A stretch of DNA of 64,000 bases from Eleusine coracana subsp. coracana (lineage: Eukaryota; Streptophyta; Magnoliopsida; Poales; Poaceae), in NCBI GenBank assembly GCA_032690845.1, contig CM064420.1, positions 64,902,707 through 64,966,706 of the forward strand, in the 5' to 3' direction. Numbering within the stretch: position 1 is the stretch's first letter; each line of letters begins with the position of its first letter. The notes under the pieces were generated by a model. It did no database searches and had not been told where the DNA came from. It worked only from the letters and a program-made list of their open reading frames with translations. Positions 22,469-33,237 of this stretch are shown here, in pieces. The position numbers and the translations under genes are program-made.

Positions 22469-24277
22469 ATGGATGCAGGATCCCGGTCCATCACCTCAGA
22501 GAAGAGCCGCGCCGCGGCACCACGCGCGCCGCTGCAGGAGGCCGGCTCCCGCCCCTACATGCCGCCGCTGAGCACGGGATCGCGCAACCCGTCGGCCAAG
22601 TGCTACGTAAGTTCCTTCCCTCCAGATCCCCATTGTCCTGCGCGCGCGTAAGCTGTTCGACGAATTACCTGACCCGAGTTTGGTTCTACTTCTCCTCTGC
22701 GTGCTCTGCAGGGCGACAGGTTCATCCCGGACAGATCAGCAATGGACATGGACATGGCGCACTACCTGCTCACGGAGTCCAAGAAGGACAAGGAGAACGC
22801 AGCGGCGTCACCGTCCAAGGAGGCGTACAGGAGGCTGCTGGCGGAGAAGCTGCTCAACAACCGGACTCGGATCCTCGCCTTCAGGAACAAGCCACCGGAG
22901 CCCGAGAACGTCTCCGCCGACGCGGCTTCCTCCCACCTGCAGGTCAAGCCTGCCAAGCAGCGGCGCCACATTCCCCAGGTATGTGCGCTTGTTTCTAGTT
23001 CTGTCTCTGGATTGATGCAACGAATGCGTTAGACTGGAATCATTTGATTGCTGATGCGGCTTCTGAATCATTGATGTTGCAGTCTGCTGAGAGGACTCTG
23101 GACGCTCCAGACCTTGTTGATGACTACTACCTCAACCTTCTGGACTGGGGAAGCAGCAACGTGCTGTCCATTGCTCTGGGCGACACGGTGTACCTATGGG
23201 ACGCCTCGAGCGGATCCACATCTGAGCTTGTGACCGTCGACGAGGACACTGGTCCCATCACCAGCGTCAGCTGGGCTCCTGACGGCCGGCACATTGCCGT
23301 TGGCCTCAACTCGTCTGATGTGCAGCTCTGGGACACCAGCTCCAACCGACTGGTATGTGCATTCTCTGATTCATGAAAAAAGTTCTGAATCGTCATCGAT
23401 ACATGTTCTGTGTTGCTGGATTAATTCGTTTTCTTTTTCTCTGGCAGTTGAGAACTCTCAGAGGTGCGCATGAGGCAAGAGTTGGATCACTGGCATGGAA
23501 CAACAGCATCCTTACGACTGGCGGCATGGACGGCAAGATCGTGAACAATGATGTGAGAATTAGGAACCATGTCGTTCAGACGTACGAGGGACACAGCCAG
23601 GAGGTGTGCGGGCTCAAGTGGTCCGGGTCGGGGCAGCAGCTGGCGAGCGGGGGCAACGACAACCTTGTTCACATTTGGGATGTGTCGATGGCATCCTCTG
23701 TCCCGTCAGCTGGCCGCAATCAGTGGCTGCACAGGCTCGAGGACCACGTGGCCGCTGTGAAGGCTCTCGCTTGGTGTCCGTTCCAGAGCAACTTGCTGGC
23801 AACCGGTGGTGGTGGTAACGATCAGTGCATCAAGTTCTGGAACACGCACACTGGTGCTTGCGTGAACTCTGTTAACACTGGGTCACAGGTGTGCGCTCTT
23901 CTCTGGAACAAGAATGAGAGAGAGCTGCTGAGTTCACATGGATTTACACAAAACCAATTGACATTATGGAAATATCCATCGATGGTGAAGATGGCTGAAC
24001 TCACTGGTCATACCTCTCGCGTCCTTTTCATGGCTCAGGTGAATTCTCGTGCCAATATTTTACAGGTACTGTCAGCATCAGTACATGTTAATCTGAACTT
24101 TGCTAATGTTCTTGTGTGGTGGTGAAACTGCAGAGCCCTGATGGATGTACGGTAGCATCAGCTGCTGCGGACGAGACCCTCCGGTTCTGGAACGTGTTCG
24201 GGGCCCCTCAAGCGCCCAAGCCTGCAGCCAAGGCTTCTTACACTGGGATGTTCAACAGCTTCAACCACATCCGATAG
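22469..24277 (+). CDS. CDC20: CDC20 (Fizzy) activator of the anaphase-promoting complex
   Basis: Five exons: 22469-22606, 22712-22978, 23083-23352, 23448-24038 and 24134-24277; all introns are GT-AG and phase 0. The protein has 469 residues. It carries the C-box DRFIPDR (48-54) that docks on the APC/C, a KEN box (73-75), a RILAF segment near 100 where the Mad2-binding motif lies, seven WD40 repeats from about 150 to 450 (for example LASGGNDNLVHIWDV), and the C-terminal Ile-Arg tail (468-469) that binds APC3. CDC20 recruits securin and mitotic cyclins for ubiquitination at the metaphase-anaphase transition. Length and all key motifs are intact, so the gene looks functional. The paired MSA-like sites upstream fit G2/M expression. 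Confidence 0.97.
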
Positions 24278-27200
24278 GATGGTTCTTGAGAACAAGCTCT
24301 TCTGTTGGATATGGTCCCAGCATACGTGGGTTAGATCAACTCATACTGGTATGCTATAGAAAACAGTACTTTCTAGTTTAATTCATATGGATGTTTCTGC
24401 TCTTGTTACTGATTGGGAAGAAATTTTACAATTCCAGAGTGGATCTTCCTACCTTGGCTGATCAGGTGGCGTGAGGGAGGAAGCAATCGTATGCATCATT
24501 TAGGTACTGCCCAATTGCTCAATTACTAGTTCACACAATTTTAGGGTGATCTCTGAGTGGGAACTGAATCAATTTCAGGAGGAGGGTCAGAGAACAATGG
24601 CAGAGCTGGGTTCATTAACGTCTTCATCATCCAGTACCTCGGGAGTGCAGAGCCAGGAATATTGAAATGCTGGTACCTTGTTGTGATGACAATTAGATAG
24701 ATCCAGTACTTCTGTAAAGTGTGCCATCAGTACTGCTCGATGTACATCGAAATACAGTTCTTCTTTTCTTTTACCCTTTTGGGTGGTGCAGCATCAAAAG
24801 TTCAGTTTGATGTGGTGGTTATTGTAAATCGTCTTTTGTTTATAGTGCAATATCTGTCCCCTTTCACATATAAATTGCCCGATATTTGAGAAATTTCTTT
24901 GGGTGTTGCAGCATCAAAATCAGTTTGATGTGGCAGTTTATATAATGCAATATTTGTCCCTTTTTTTTCCCTTAAACTGCCCAAAATTTGAGAATTCTTT
25001 CCTGAGCACCTGGAGTTGAGTTCGGCGTCAATTCTTGGTTCCCAGGCACGCTTCATTCCCAGGAACTTTACAACCGGTTCTTGCTTTGCGTATTATCATC
25101 TGCTTTTCACGGCTACACCTTTGAGGCGGTCGTCAGAGTTGGACGACAAGTAGTACCGTGGTTTGCCGGCCATCTGAGTTCGGCGTTAATTCTTCATCTG
25201 CAGACACTATCGACTGAAAGAGGGAAGAGGGGAAGAGGCAGCTTGTAAAATTCTATGGTTTGAACACAAAGCATATTCTATTCATCCTACGCCGGTTCTG
25301 GAATCCAATGTGAAGAACAGGACCGTGAGGGACCGTAGAAAAGGAACAGACCGAGAGGGACCGTAGAAGGAACAGTGGTTCCATGTGACCCGCAGACTCG
25401 GGTACGAGCCAAAAGATTCTACCACTCCTTTTGTCGCGTTGCGCGTCCCCCGCGGAGCGCCAGGCTTGCCGGTTCGCCACTTACTCGCCCAACCGCGGGG
25501 GAGACGGCACGGGAGACCGGAGCCGAGCAGCGCAGTAGAGGAAAGGTGGAGAGCCGCACAGCTCACGCCCGTCACCCGCTGCCGCGCCACCACCAAACCA
25601 GCCGCGCAACCCGCTCCGACTCTCGGATCCCCGTCGTGTGCTCGCCTGCTCGGAGGAGGACACGGCCAGCGGCATGTGACGGAACCGATCCAGCATTGAT
25701 CCACCCAGCCCACTCGTCATGTGGAACGATGGCTGCAAATGATGCGCCACGCGACACGCGCCCGTACGGTGAACCCGGCCGGGAAAGGTGTTGACAGACA
25801 CGGCGGTCATCGAAATGTATCCGACGATGATGGTTCTGAGTACTCCGGTACTGCACACCCGTAACCGTGAACTGTGGCATCACGCACCAGCTATTTTATG
25901 TACACCGTGCCGCCAGCGATAGGATTAGGGATGGGTATATATGCGTGTTGCTTGACGTTAACTCCGATCCCTTCTACCCTTTAATATAAAGCATACGATT
26001 CCAGCCCGAAAACCGAAGCCCAAGTATGCGATGCTCGCGGAAAGGCGTTTTGTTTACTTTGGATAGGGTGCGAATGGGAACAATCGAATCGTAGGTAGGC
26101 AATAGCTAAGGGTCCTCGAACCTATATATATGCTGCCTCAAAGAAGAATCTTTCTTCAATTAATCTCCAGCTGCTGACCTGAAGTTGTGTGTGAAACCCT
26201 CCCTAGCTAGACGACGTGTGAACCACGATTCCAGCGACACTACTCTCGCACACCTCTACATGACATCGACCAAAGCCGGACGCCCCGTTACAGTATCGCG
26301 CGCCTCGGATTCCAGAGTTTGGTCACGTAGATGGATCAGTTATTTTAATTTAGAGCCGGAATTCTCCGTGTGTGGCGTATTGTTTTGTGTGTTGGGTAAG
26401 TACGAACCATGTGGCTTTCAGTCACGCCGTCAACCACCTCCACCTATAGCAGTTTTCACTAGTACTATTGCATGAATGAATTGAAAACATTACGGATTGA
26501 AAGCACAGCAGAAGAATCATACTAGCAGGGGTGCGTGTAAAACTCTTTTCTGAAATCCGTCGTTGTGCAATCGCGGCAGCTTTTGAAGTGTAAACATGAC
26601 TGGTGGGTGTAAAATGGCGCCAAGCAAAAAAAAAACGTGTAACCGTCGGCGCCGCAAACTAGCCAGCCTCCTCCCTCGGTTCGTTATTGACCCCGTTGCT
26701 CACGCTGACGACCTACCTACCTCCTCGACATGGGCGCCGTCGTTGCCGTGACAAGCGATCGAGGAAAAGAAGGAGACGAAAAGCGAGCGCAATTGGACTG
26801 CGAGAGCTCGACTCGACGAACGGAACGGACGGAGGCGGGGGGTGTGGGGGTGGGGCGGCGGTCACGGCCAAGTTGGCGCCCCGCGAATATTCCCCGCCGC
26901 CGTTCCGCCTCGCCCGGCGACCCACCCTTTCACCTCTCCGCCCGGCCGCTCCTCGCCGCCGGCCGGAATATTCCCCTCCTCACCAAAGCAAAGTAAAGGC
27001 GGCGCACTTGTCGCCGTACCCATCACCAAATTCCATCCATCGGCATGTGTAGTACCAAGTCGTTTTCGATCACATCGTTAGTCCCATTCGTCCCCCCATC
27101 GACGAGATTACTATTATGGATCGGCAAAGGGTGATTGGCATGTGGAAATCGTAGAGAAGCGGTAGCTCGCGACGTCGTGGCGGCATTGACCGCAGGAGGG

Positions 27201-27659
27201 TACGTAAAAGACATCACGTCCAGTGCACGGCAATCGGCATCCGTGGTGGAGGCAAATCTAGCAGCGATCAGACAGGCAGCTTCTCTGGCGGACGGCCGCG
27301 AGACACACATCAGCACGCACACATGCCAGGCCCCGCCCTTGTCGGGGGGGGGGGGGGGTCGGCGTCCACGTGGCGCCCGCCCGCGCACATGCCCGCTCCG
27401 TTGTCCTGTCCCCGGCCAGGGCGGGTCTCTCTCTGAGGGCTGGGCACCCAACAGAGAAGCAAGCGCCAACAGATCTCGGGGCCGCGCCGGAGATCCGGAC
27501 CCGGACGGGTGCACGGCACGATCGGACGACCCAGCCGCGCGCGGTGCCGACGACGGTGGCGGCGCGCTCCCGTTGGGCGGGCGTTGGCGTTTGTTAGTTT
27601 GTCCCCCGGCACAAGGCTCCCCGAGATTCCGCGCACACATGATCATCATCATGATGCGC
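24278..27659. other. Intergenic region between CDC20 and the MYB-CC gene
   Basis: The first 400-500 bp hold the CDC20 3' untranslated region. A degenerate tandem repeat lies at 24786-24990. About 25370-25720 and 26680-27060 are GC-rich with open frames on both strands but no domain. A TATA-like CTATATATATGC lies at about 26121, without a recognisable gene behind it. A run of G occurs at about 27345-27358. I assign no gene here. Confidence 0.4.
24786..24990. repeat. Degenerate tandem repeat of about 118 bp
   Basis: GCAGCATCAAAA, CAGTTTGATGTGG, TGCAATAT(C/T)TGTCCC and AAATTTGAG-like blocks occur in the same order twice, starting near 24789 and 24907. The copies differ by small indels. Confidence 0.75.
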
Positions 27660-28026
27660 TGCGCTTTCTCTCTCGCGCGCTACAAATCGCCCGTGCCGGC
27701 TTCCTTCTCTCTCTGTCTCGCCCAGCAGCTCTCGAACGCGCCACGCAAACACATTCTCCGTCGGGAGGAATCCGCCTCGGGCTTCGCCCAAATCCTACGC
27801 AACCTCCCCCTCTGGCCCCCTCTCGCCCGCGCCGCGCACGAGCACCAGATTCATCACTCCGTGCCGCCACCGCGTACTGATCTCGCCCGCCGTGCGAGGT
27901 AGCCTCAGTGCAGCGTAGCTAGTGTGCACACGCATCGCGCGCCTGAACACTGCTTCGTCGTGATCGATTGGTTGATCCAGCGGGCGGCCGTGAGAGGAGC
28001 TGGCACGACGAGGGATCAGCAGCAGC
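27660..28026 (+). promoter_or_regulatory. Probable 5' UTR and proximal promoter of the MYB-CC gene
   Basis: A pyrimidine-rich, CT-rich leader without an ATG from about 27700 up to the start codon at 28027. The upstream ATGs at 27640-27656 lie outside this presumed leader. No convincing TATA box is seen. Confidence 0.4.
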
Positions 28027-30306
28027 ATGTTCGAGGGGATGGACCGGGCGGCGTACGGCGCAGCGGCGGCGATGGGAGGGGTGGTGTTGTCGCGGGACCC
28101 CAAGCCGCGGCTGCGGTGGACGCCCGACCTGCACGAGCGCTTCGTCGAGGCCGTCACCAAGCTCGGCGGCCCAGACAGTGAGTACCCGCACCGCCGCCTG
28201 TCCTCTTCTCCTCCTTGCACTTTTCTACTGCAAAGTACATACACACACCCAAAGTTCCATCAATTCTATGGAACAGTGACGCTAAACACTAACAGTACCA
28301 TGCACCATACAACAGTCTCCCTGTTTGGCTTCCAAAAACATCTGATCCAACTGCATGTATGCCCTCTGTGCTGGCCGTGCATGGTGGTGTCCTGATTAGT
28401 GTTTAGTACTAGCTTTTACCGATCACACAAGGATGGGGCCATGAGCTCCTAACTGTGATCACAGCAACTGCTTCGGGAGTCATGACATCGTTCTCCATTG
28501 ACTCATTTCTCTGTGATGTGTAAACAGAGGCGACGCCCAAGTCGGTGCTCAGACTGATGGGAATGAAAGGGCTCACCTTGTACCATCTAAAGAGTCATCT
28601 TCAGGTATCTCTTCGTTGCATGTTCATGTGTTAATTTTTGCCCAGTTTTGTCTTGCTTTTATGCTGTGCTTTTTCGAGTCTTCTGCTGATCAAGTTGTTT
28701 CGTGCGCAGAAATACAGACTGGGAAAGCAGAACAAGAAAGATGCAGGCTTGGAAGCCAGCAGAGGGGGTATGTACCTTGCAAACACGGCAACTGAACACT
28801 GAAATGCTAAAATGAACAGCTCATTTCTTTTCCTAAATCTTGGTACATTCTTTTGCTCTTTTCACAGCATTTGCAGCACAGGGCATCAACTTCGCGGCTC
28901 CAGCACCTCCTAGCATTCCATCTGCTGCGAGCACAAATACGGGGTAATCACTAGCCCGCATCCCTAGCATCCACGTTTCATTTCACATCATCAGTACATA
29001 TATATTCACGCATGTCTGCTTCGTATAACCGTCATGATGTCTGAAGAACATGCACCTACCATCTCTCTCAAACAATATAATTCAGTGACTCGATACAGTT
29101 TTATTCTGTCGCATCAGTGGAACAGAAACGCTGCTGTCAAAAGAACATGGTGACCCTTTTTTTTTTTTTTTTTGAGACACAACATGGTAACCTTGAAGTA
29201 GCATACAGCGAATTATTGCTCAGTTAGCTAGGTACTCCCAGTGGAGTAGTATGAAACAAAATCATTTCCGTATTTCGGATAGCCATCAGTTGTACTATCA
29301 GTAATTCAATATTCGAGGTACGTGTTTACTTAAATGCAACCGGATGACCAATGATTGAAAGATGAAGTTATACGAAAGGGATGTTTATCTTTCACCAAGT
29401 TGTAGGATTTTTATAGAAGCTTGCAATTCAGGTGTTGACTTAAGTTGCATAGAGGAATTCTGTAGGACCATCAGATAAAACAAAATGTTTTCAGAAATAA
29501 CCTAACGGACAGTTGAGGAAGTGAGACCAAAAAAAAAAAATCCTAGATCAAGATTGTTGAATCAGTCTCTCTTACCATCTAACTGAAGAAATTAGTAGTT
29601 CTGAAATCCCTGGCCTTAATCATTAACTTCGATTAAGTATATGAGTTTAGCTAGGTTCCATTCATTTATATGGCCTTTTATAAGCGTTCCTCCATCTCAG
29701 TTTCGTCATCCTTTTCCTGTTTGGCTTACCAATTCTAAACATGGATTCAGAGAAACGCCGCTTGCGGATGCGCTAAAGTATCAAATTGAAGTCCAACGAA
29801 AACTGCACGAGCAGCTTGAGGTAGACTGCCGAAGAATCTTCTCTATTTCAAATTTTGTTCGTGATATTTTGCAAACAAAGTTATAACCCCTCGACGTGTT
29901 CCTGTATACGCAGGTGCAGAAGAAGCTACAAATGAGAATCGAGGCCCAAGGCAAATATCTGCAAACGATACTCGAGAAAGCCCAGAGTAACCTTTCCTAC
30001 GATGCATCTGGAACTGCGAACCTAGAAGCCAGGTCCCAGCTTACAGACTTCAACCTAGCTCTTTCTGGTTTCATGGACAATGTGACACAAGTGTGCGAAC
30101 AAAACAGTGGAGAGTTGGCGAAAGCCATGTCTGATGACAGCATCAGAACAGGCAATTTAGGCTTTCAGTTATACCATGGAGTTCAGGATGTCGAGGATGT
30201 GAAATGCACTCCAGATGATGGCCTGCTACTGTTGGATCTGAATATCAGAGGAGGGCATGGTCACCGACCTTCGTCGGATCTCAAGATAAATCAGTACTTG
30301 AGGTAA
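28027..30306 (+). CDS. MYB-CC (GARP) transcription factor, PHL/UNE16 type
   Basis: Six exons: 28027-28177, 28528-28604, 28710-28767, 28868-28943, 29751-29820 and 29914-30306; GT-AG introns, 274 residues. A single MYB/GARP repeat starts at PRLRWTPDLHERFVEAV (27-43) and ends with SHLQKYRLGKQ. A coiled coil follows in the second half of the middle region (YQIEVQRKLHEQLEVQKKLQ and IEAQGKYLQ); this MYB-coiled-coil pair defines the PHR1/PHL group, which binds P1BS-type GNATATNC sites, often as dimers. The ADALKYQIEV and KYLQTILEKAQ signatures resemble Arabidopsis UNE16/PHL7 and MYR proteins more than PHR1. A LLLLDLNIRGG stretch near the C-terminus resembles an EAR repression motif. Whether it acts in phosphate signalling or growth cannot be told from the sequence. 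Confidence 0.95.
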
Positions 30307-30914
30307 AAGATTCTGTACAAGGCCGACCGTAGTCTAAGTTGAGAGTTCCCCTTGTCTTGCGACAAATTCTTTGGGCAATCCTGATGATGCCTGTTTACAG
30401 TGTTTGGTCCAGCTTATGCTAATGTAAAATTTGTGGAAAGAGGTTCTGCTGAATAAGCATAGCTAATATTATAGATCTGTGTACTTCATACTTGTGTAGA
30501 ATCCAAGGAAAGTCCTACAATTTATGGGATTGTTGAGCAATGGCAGCATAGTAGGTACATGTTGAATTTTCACTCCCAGATTATATCCCTCTTGCAAGCA
30601 GGTACAGTAGTTTTGTTCATATTTAAGAATAGAAATTTGTTAGTTTGGTGAGATAATAAGTGGGATTAATTGAAGATTCACATTTTCTCTGGTGTCTACT
30701 ACAGAGAATTCCGAATACAGTTCTATTTAGAGCCGGCCCACAGAATATGCAGCCAGCTACAAAACACGTCTGAGAATGGAACGAGGCCCAAGATTTCAGG
30801 AATTTCGTCTTTCTTTTTCGGCTCTGAAGAACCCCTAGGATCAAAAGAAACACATTCCGGTCAAAAATTCCGTGCCAGTTTGGAGGACCCCTGTATCAGA
30901 AGGCCCAAAACCAA
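30307..30914. other. 3' flank of the MYB-CC gene
   Basis: The left half should be 3' untranslated sequence of the MYB-CC gene. The remainder, up to the AOX pseudogene, shows no gene or clear transposon ends. Confidence 0.4.
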
Positions 30915-31350
30915 AACTATAAAGCACGCACGTCTTAAGGTTTGAAGTATGAACACATTGCATACAAAAGTATTGCGATCACCCACGGAGTAGTTCCGCA
31001 GAATATCTCTCCTATTGCTACTCATGACAGATACATTTCAATGGTTTTCGAGGGGCGCAGGTGTCTCGTTGAGCTCCAGCCCATGGCGATGGATGCCCTG
31101 CACGTCAGAAGCAACAGAATCCAGTCATCTCCATATTCTTCTCTTGAATCCAACAGCTGATAATATGCATCCGGCGACATATATACCGAGGCATAACGGT
31201 GGTCACCTCAAGCCTCATCAGCACGTACCATAACGACGACGTCCTTGGCCGTCGCGTCAGCCGGAAGGTGCCAGTAGTCAATGGCGATGGCCGCGTCAGC
31301 ATATTCTCGATCTTGCTGTCCTTGAGGTGCTTGGTGTAGGAGTGGATGGC
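30915..31350 (-). pseudogene. AOX pseudogene, 3' part only
   Basis: This segment aligns with the 3' end of the intact AOX gene at 39930-40350, including downstream sequence (AAAGCACGCACG). Exon 4 (about 31097-31038) is still open, encoding HGLELNETPAP and ending ENH. The remnant of exon 3 (about 31350-31200) keeps the DYWHLP and RADEA regions, but a deletion with an in-frame TGA removes the histidines after RADEA, one of which is a di-iron ligand. Exons 1, 2 and most of exon 3 are missing. It abuts the DUF1618 pseudogene. It may be the remains of a second tandem AOX gene, as rice has AOX1a/1b in tandem on the paired block. Confidence 0.9.
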
Positions 31351-31496
31351 ATCATATATGAGGCCTTATAAATTTCAATTATTCCCATCCTTTTACCTCA
31401 GCCTTTATAAAGTTAGGTAAATTTCCGTTACATTACATACAATTAACCAATACTATAGCAATGATGCTGATGGAAAAGAAATTGATTTGCAACTAC

Positions 31497-32134
31497 CTAT
31501 GGAATGAATTTGGGGATAGCACTTGGAAGAAAAGGCGGAAAACAATGTGGCTTGCTTTTCGCCATATCAGCATCCTCCCCGAGAAGATCTTCAGTTCCAT
31601 TGAGGTAAGGAAAGGCTTCTACTGCCTTACTGATCAAGTCAACAGAAAGTAGCCATACTTTTCTAATACCACATCCAGGTTCCCCGATCACAAAATATCC
31701 AACATGTGGCTCCTCCATGCTGACAACAGGGAATGTCAATGGTCCACAAGGAGAAGGGATGAAGTTGCGGATGTTGAGGTCTTTATGTAAGAACCCAAAT
31801 TCTTGCTCATGTTTCCAGTTCATGTTACCATCTTCTTCCATAATCAGAGACCAAAGGTTGATCTCAAAACCATCTCAGCGTGGAAGATAGACATAACCAT
31901 CAAGTGGCCTCACATCAGCAAACATCATGCTGCACTTGCCTTTATCTTCACCTACGCAGATGTTCCGGTACATGTCCACACATGGTTCATGATGAAAAGG
32001 ACTAGAACTCACAGGCATTCTAACATATGAGACTCGAAGATGCTCGCTAAATACTTCACAGAACAGCAAACCAGAATCGTAATCAACCCAACAAAGATAA
32101 GACCCAAATGCAATAACCTGCTTCGTCGACCAAC
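31497..32134 (-). pseudogene. DUF1618 pseudogene, C-terminal half
   Basis: Reading leftward from the Copia insertion, this half begins WSTKQVIAFGSYLCWVDY, then GLLFCEVFSEHLRVSYVRMP, the typical central block of the grass DUF1618 family. After YVYLPR comes an in-frame TGA, then DGFEINLWSLIMEEDG and W.HE..FGFLHKDLNIRN. The open frame ends at 31497. The N-terminal half lies beyond the retrotransposon at 38706-39117. DUF1618 proteins are numerous and poorly understood in grasses. The insertion, the stop and a frameshift near the junction make this copy non-functional. Confidence 0.8.
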
Positions 32135-32139
32135 TGAAT

Positions 32140-33204
32140 TGTTAGAATTATATGGGCTTGGCCCATTAATATTCATAATAATTCCTAGAAAATCTCAAAG
32201 GCTCATTCATGAGTGGTGGGAGTGCAAAGGTTTAGTCCCACATTGCTAGTGGAGGTGGAGGGAGTCCAACATATAAGGTTGGTTGCTCTAACATCTTTTA
32301 CAAGTGTGTGGATGGGAGGAAGGAAGAACACACGGGCGCGCTCGCTCGCCTCGCCTCGCCGGTCCAGGCGTGGGCGTGCATCACCTGCGTGAATGGTCCG
32401 CCGAAATTCGGTCCCTTGCCTTGCGGGGGCGCGGCTTTCTTTTGCACTTTCTTTTTGTTGCGTATTCCATATATTTAATTATGGTCCGCCGAAATTCGGT
32501 CCCTTGCCTTGCGGGGGCGCGGCTTTCTTTTGCACTTTCTTTTTACTGCGTATTCCATATATTTAATTATGAAAACCGACGTATTAATATGGTAACCGAC
32601 TCGGTTGCGGGACGTCCAACCCTAGCAGTTCCTTCCTATAAATACGTACGGGTACCGCAGCAAATCACATCACACAATCACCTAGGATTTTGACTCTCGC
32701 TACTGTTGCGCCGCCAAGTCTTCTCCATCCCAATTGTCGGCGTGCACCGGCGAACGGGAGAGCAGGTCTCCGGAACCGTCGTTCTCTGCGATCCTGCACC
32801 GGGAGAGGGCGAATAAGGTTTTTGGGAAGCGCTCTGCACGACTGCTCGATCGCTTTCTCGTCTTTATTAAGTTCGTCGCCACGGCTCGTCTTCCTCGTCG
32901 TCAAGTCGGTCTCAGCCGCCGTCACCAACAACGTGATGGTGCTGCACGTCGTCGTCGCCTTCTCTACCCAGTCCAGAAGGAAACGTACGTATTCTCATCC
33001 CAAACTATATCTTCCATACTAACTTTCGTAGTCTGTTTGTCTATGATGGATGTTGCTAGTATGGTAGATGTTGTGCTTTTGTCTGGCTTTATAGACCCGT
33101 CTAGATCTTGCGTAGACATGACTAGTTCATTATGCAATCTATTAATTATACTTATAATTTATGTCTGGATTAATATAAAACTAAAAGTGCTATTTTATTC
33201 AACA
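32140..33204 (+). repeat. Left LTR of the Copia element
   Basis: 1,065 bp with TG..CA ends and a TATA-like CCTATAAATA at about 32635. It is longer than the right LTR mainly because an 88-bp segment starting ATGGTCCGCCGAAATTCGG is tandemly duplicated at 32393-32568. Confidence 0.93.
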
Positions 33205-33237
33205 ATCCAAAAACCTTATTGTAGGCACTTTAGTTTT

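Noticed and set aside
26100..26480. Gene behind the TATA-like CTATATATATGC
   Set aside because: The following open frame (26185-26475) has no recognisable motif, and no splice-supported extension was found.
27135..27902. 255-residue plus-strand frame before the MYB-CC gene
   Set aside because: No domain, extreme composition, crosses a G run, and overlaps the presumed promoter of the MYB-CC gene.
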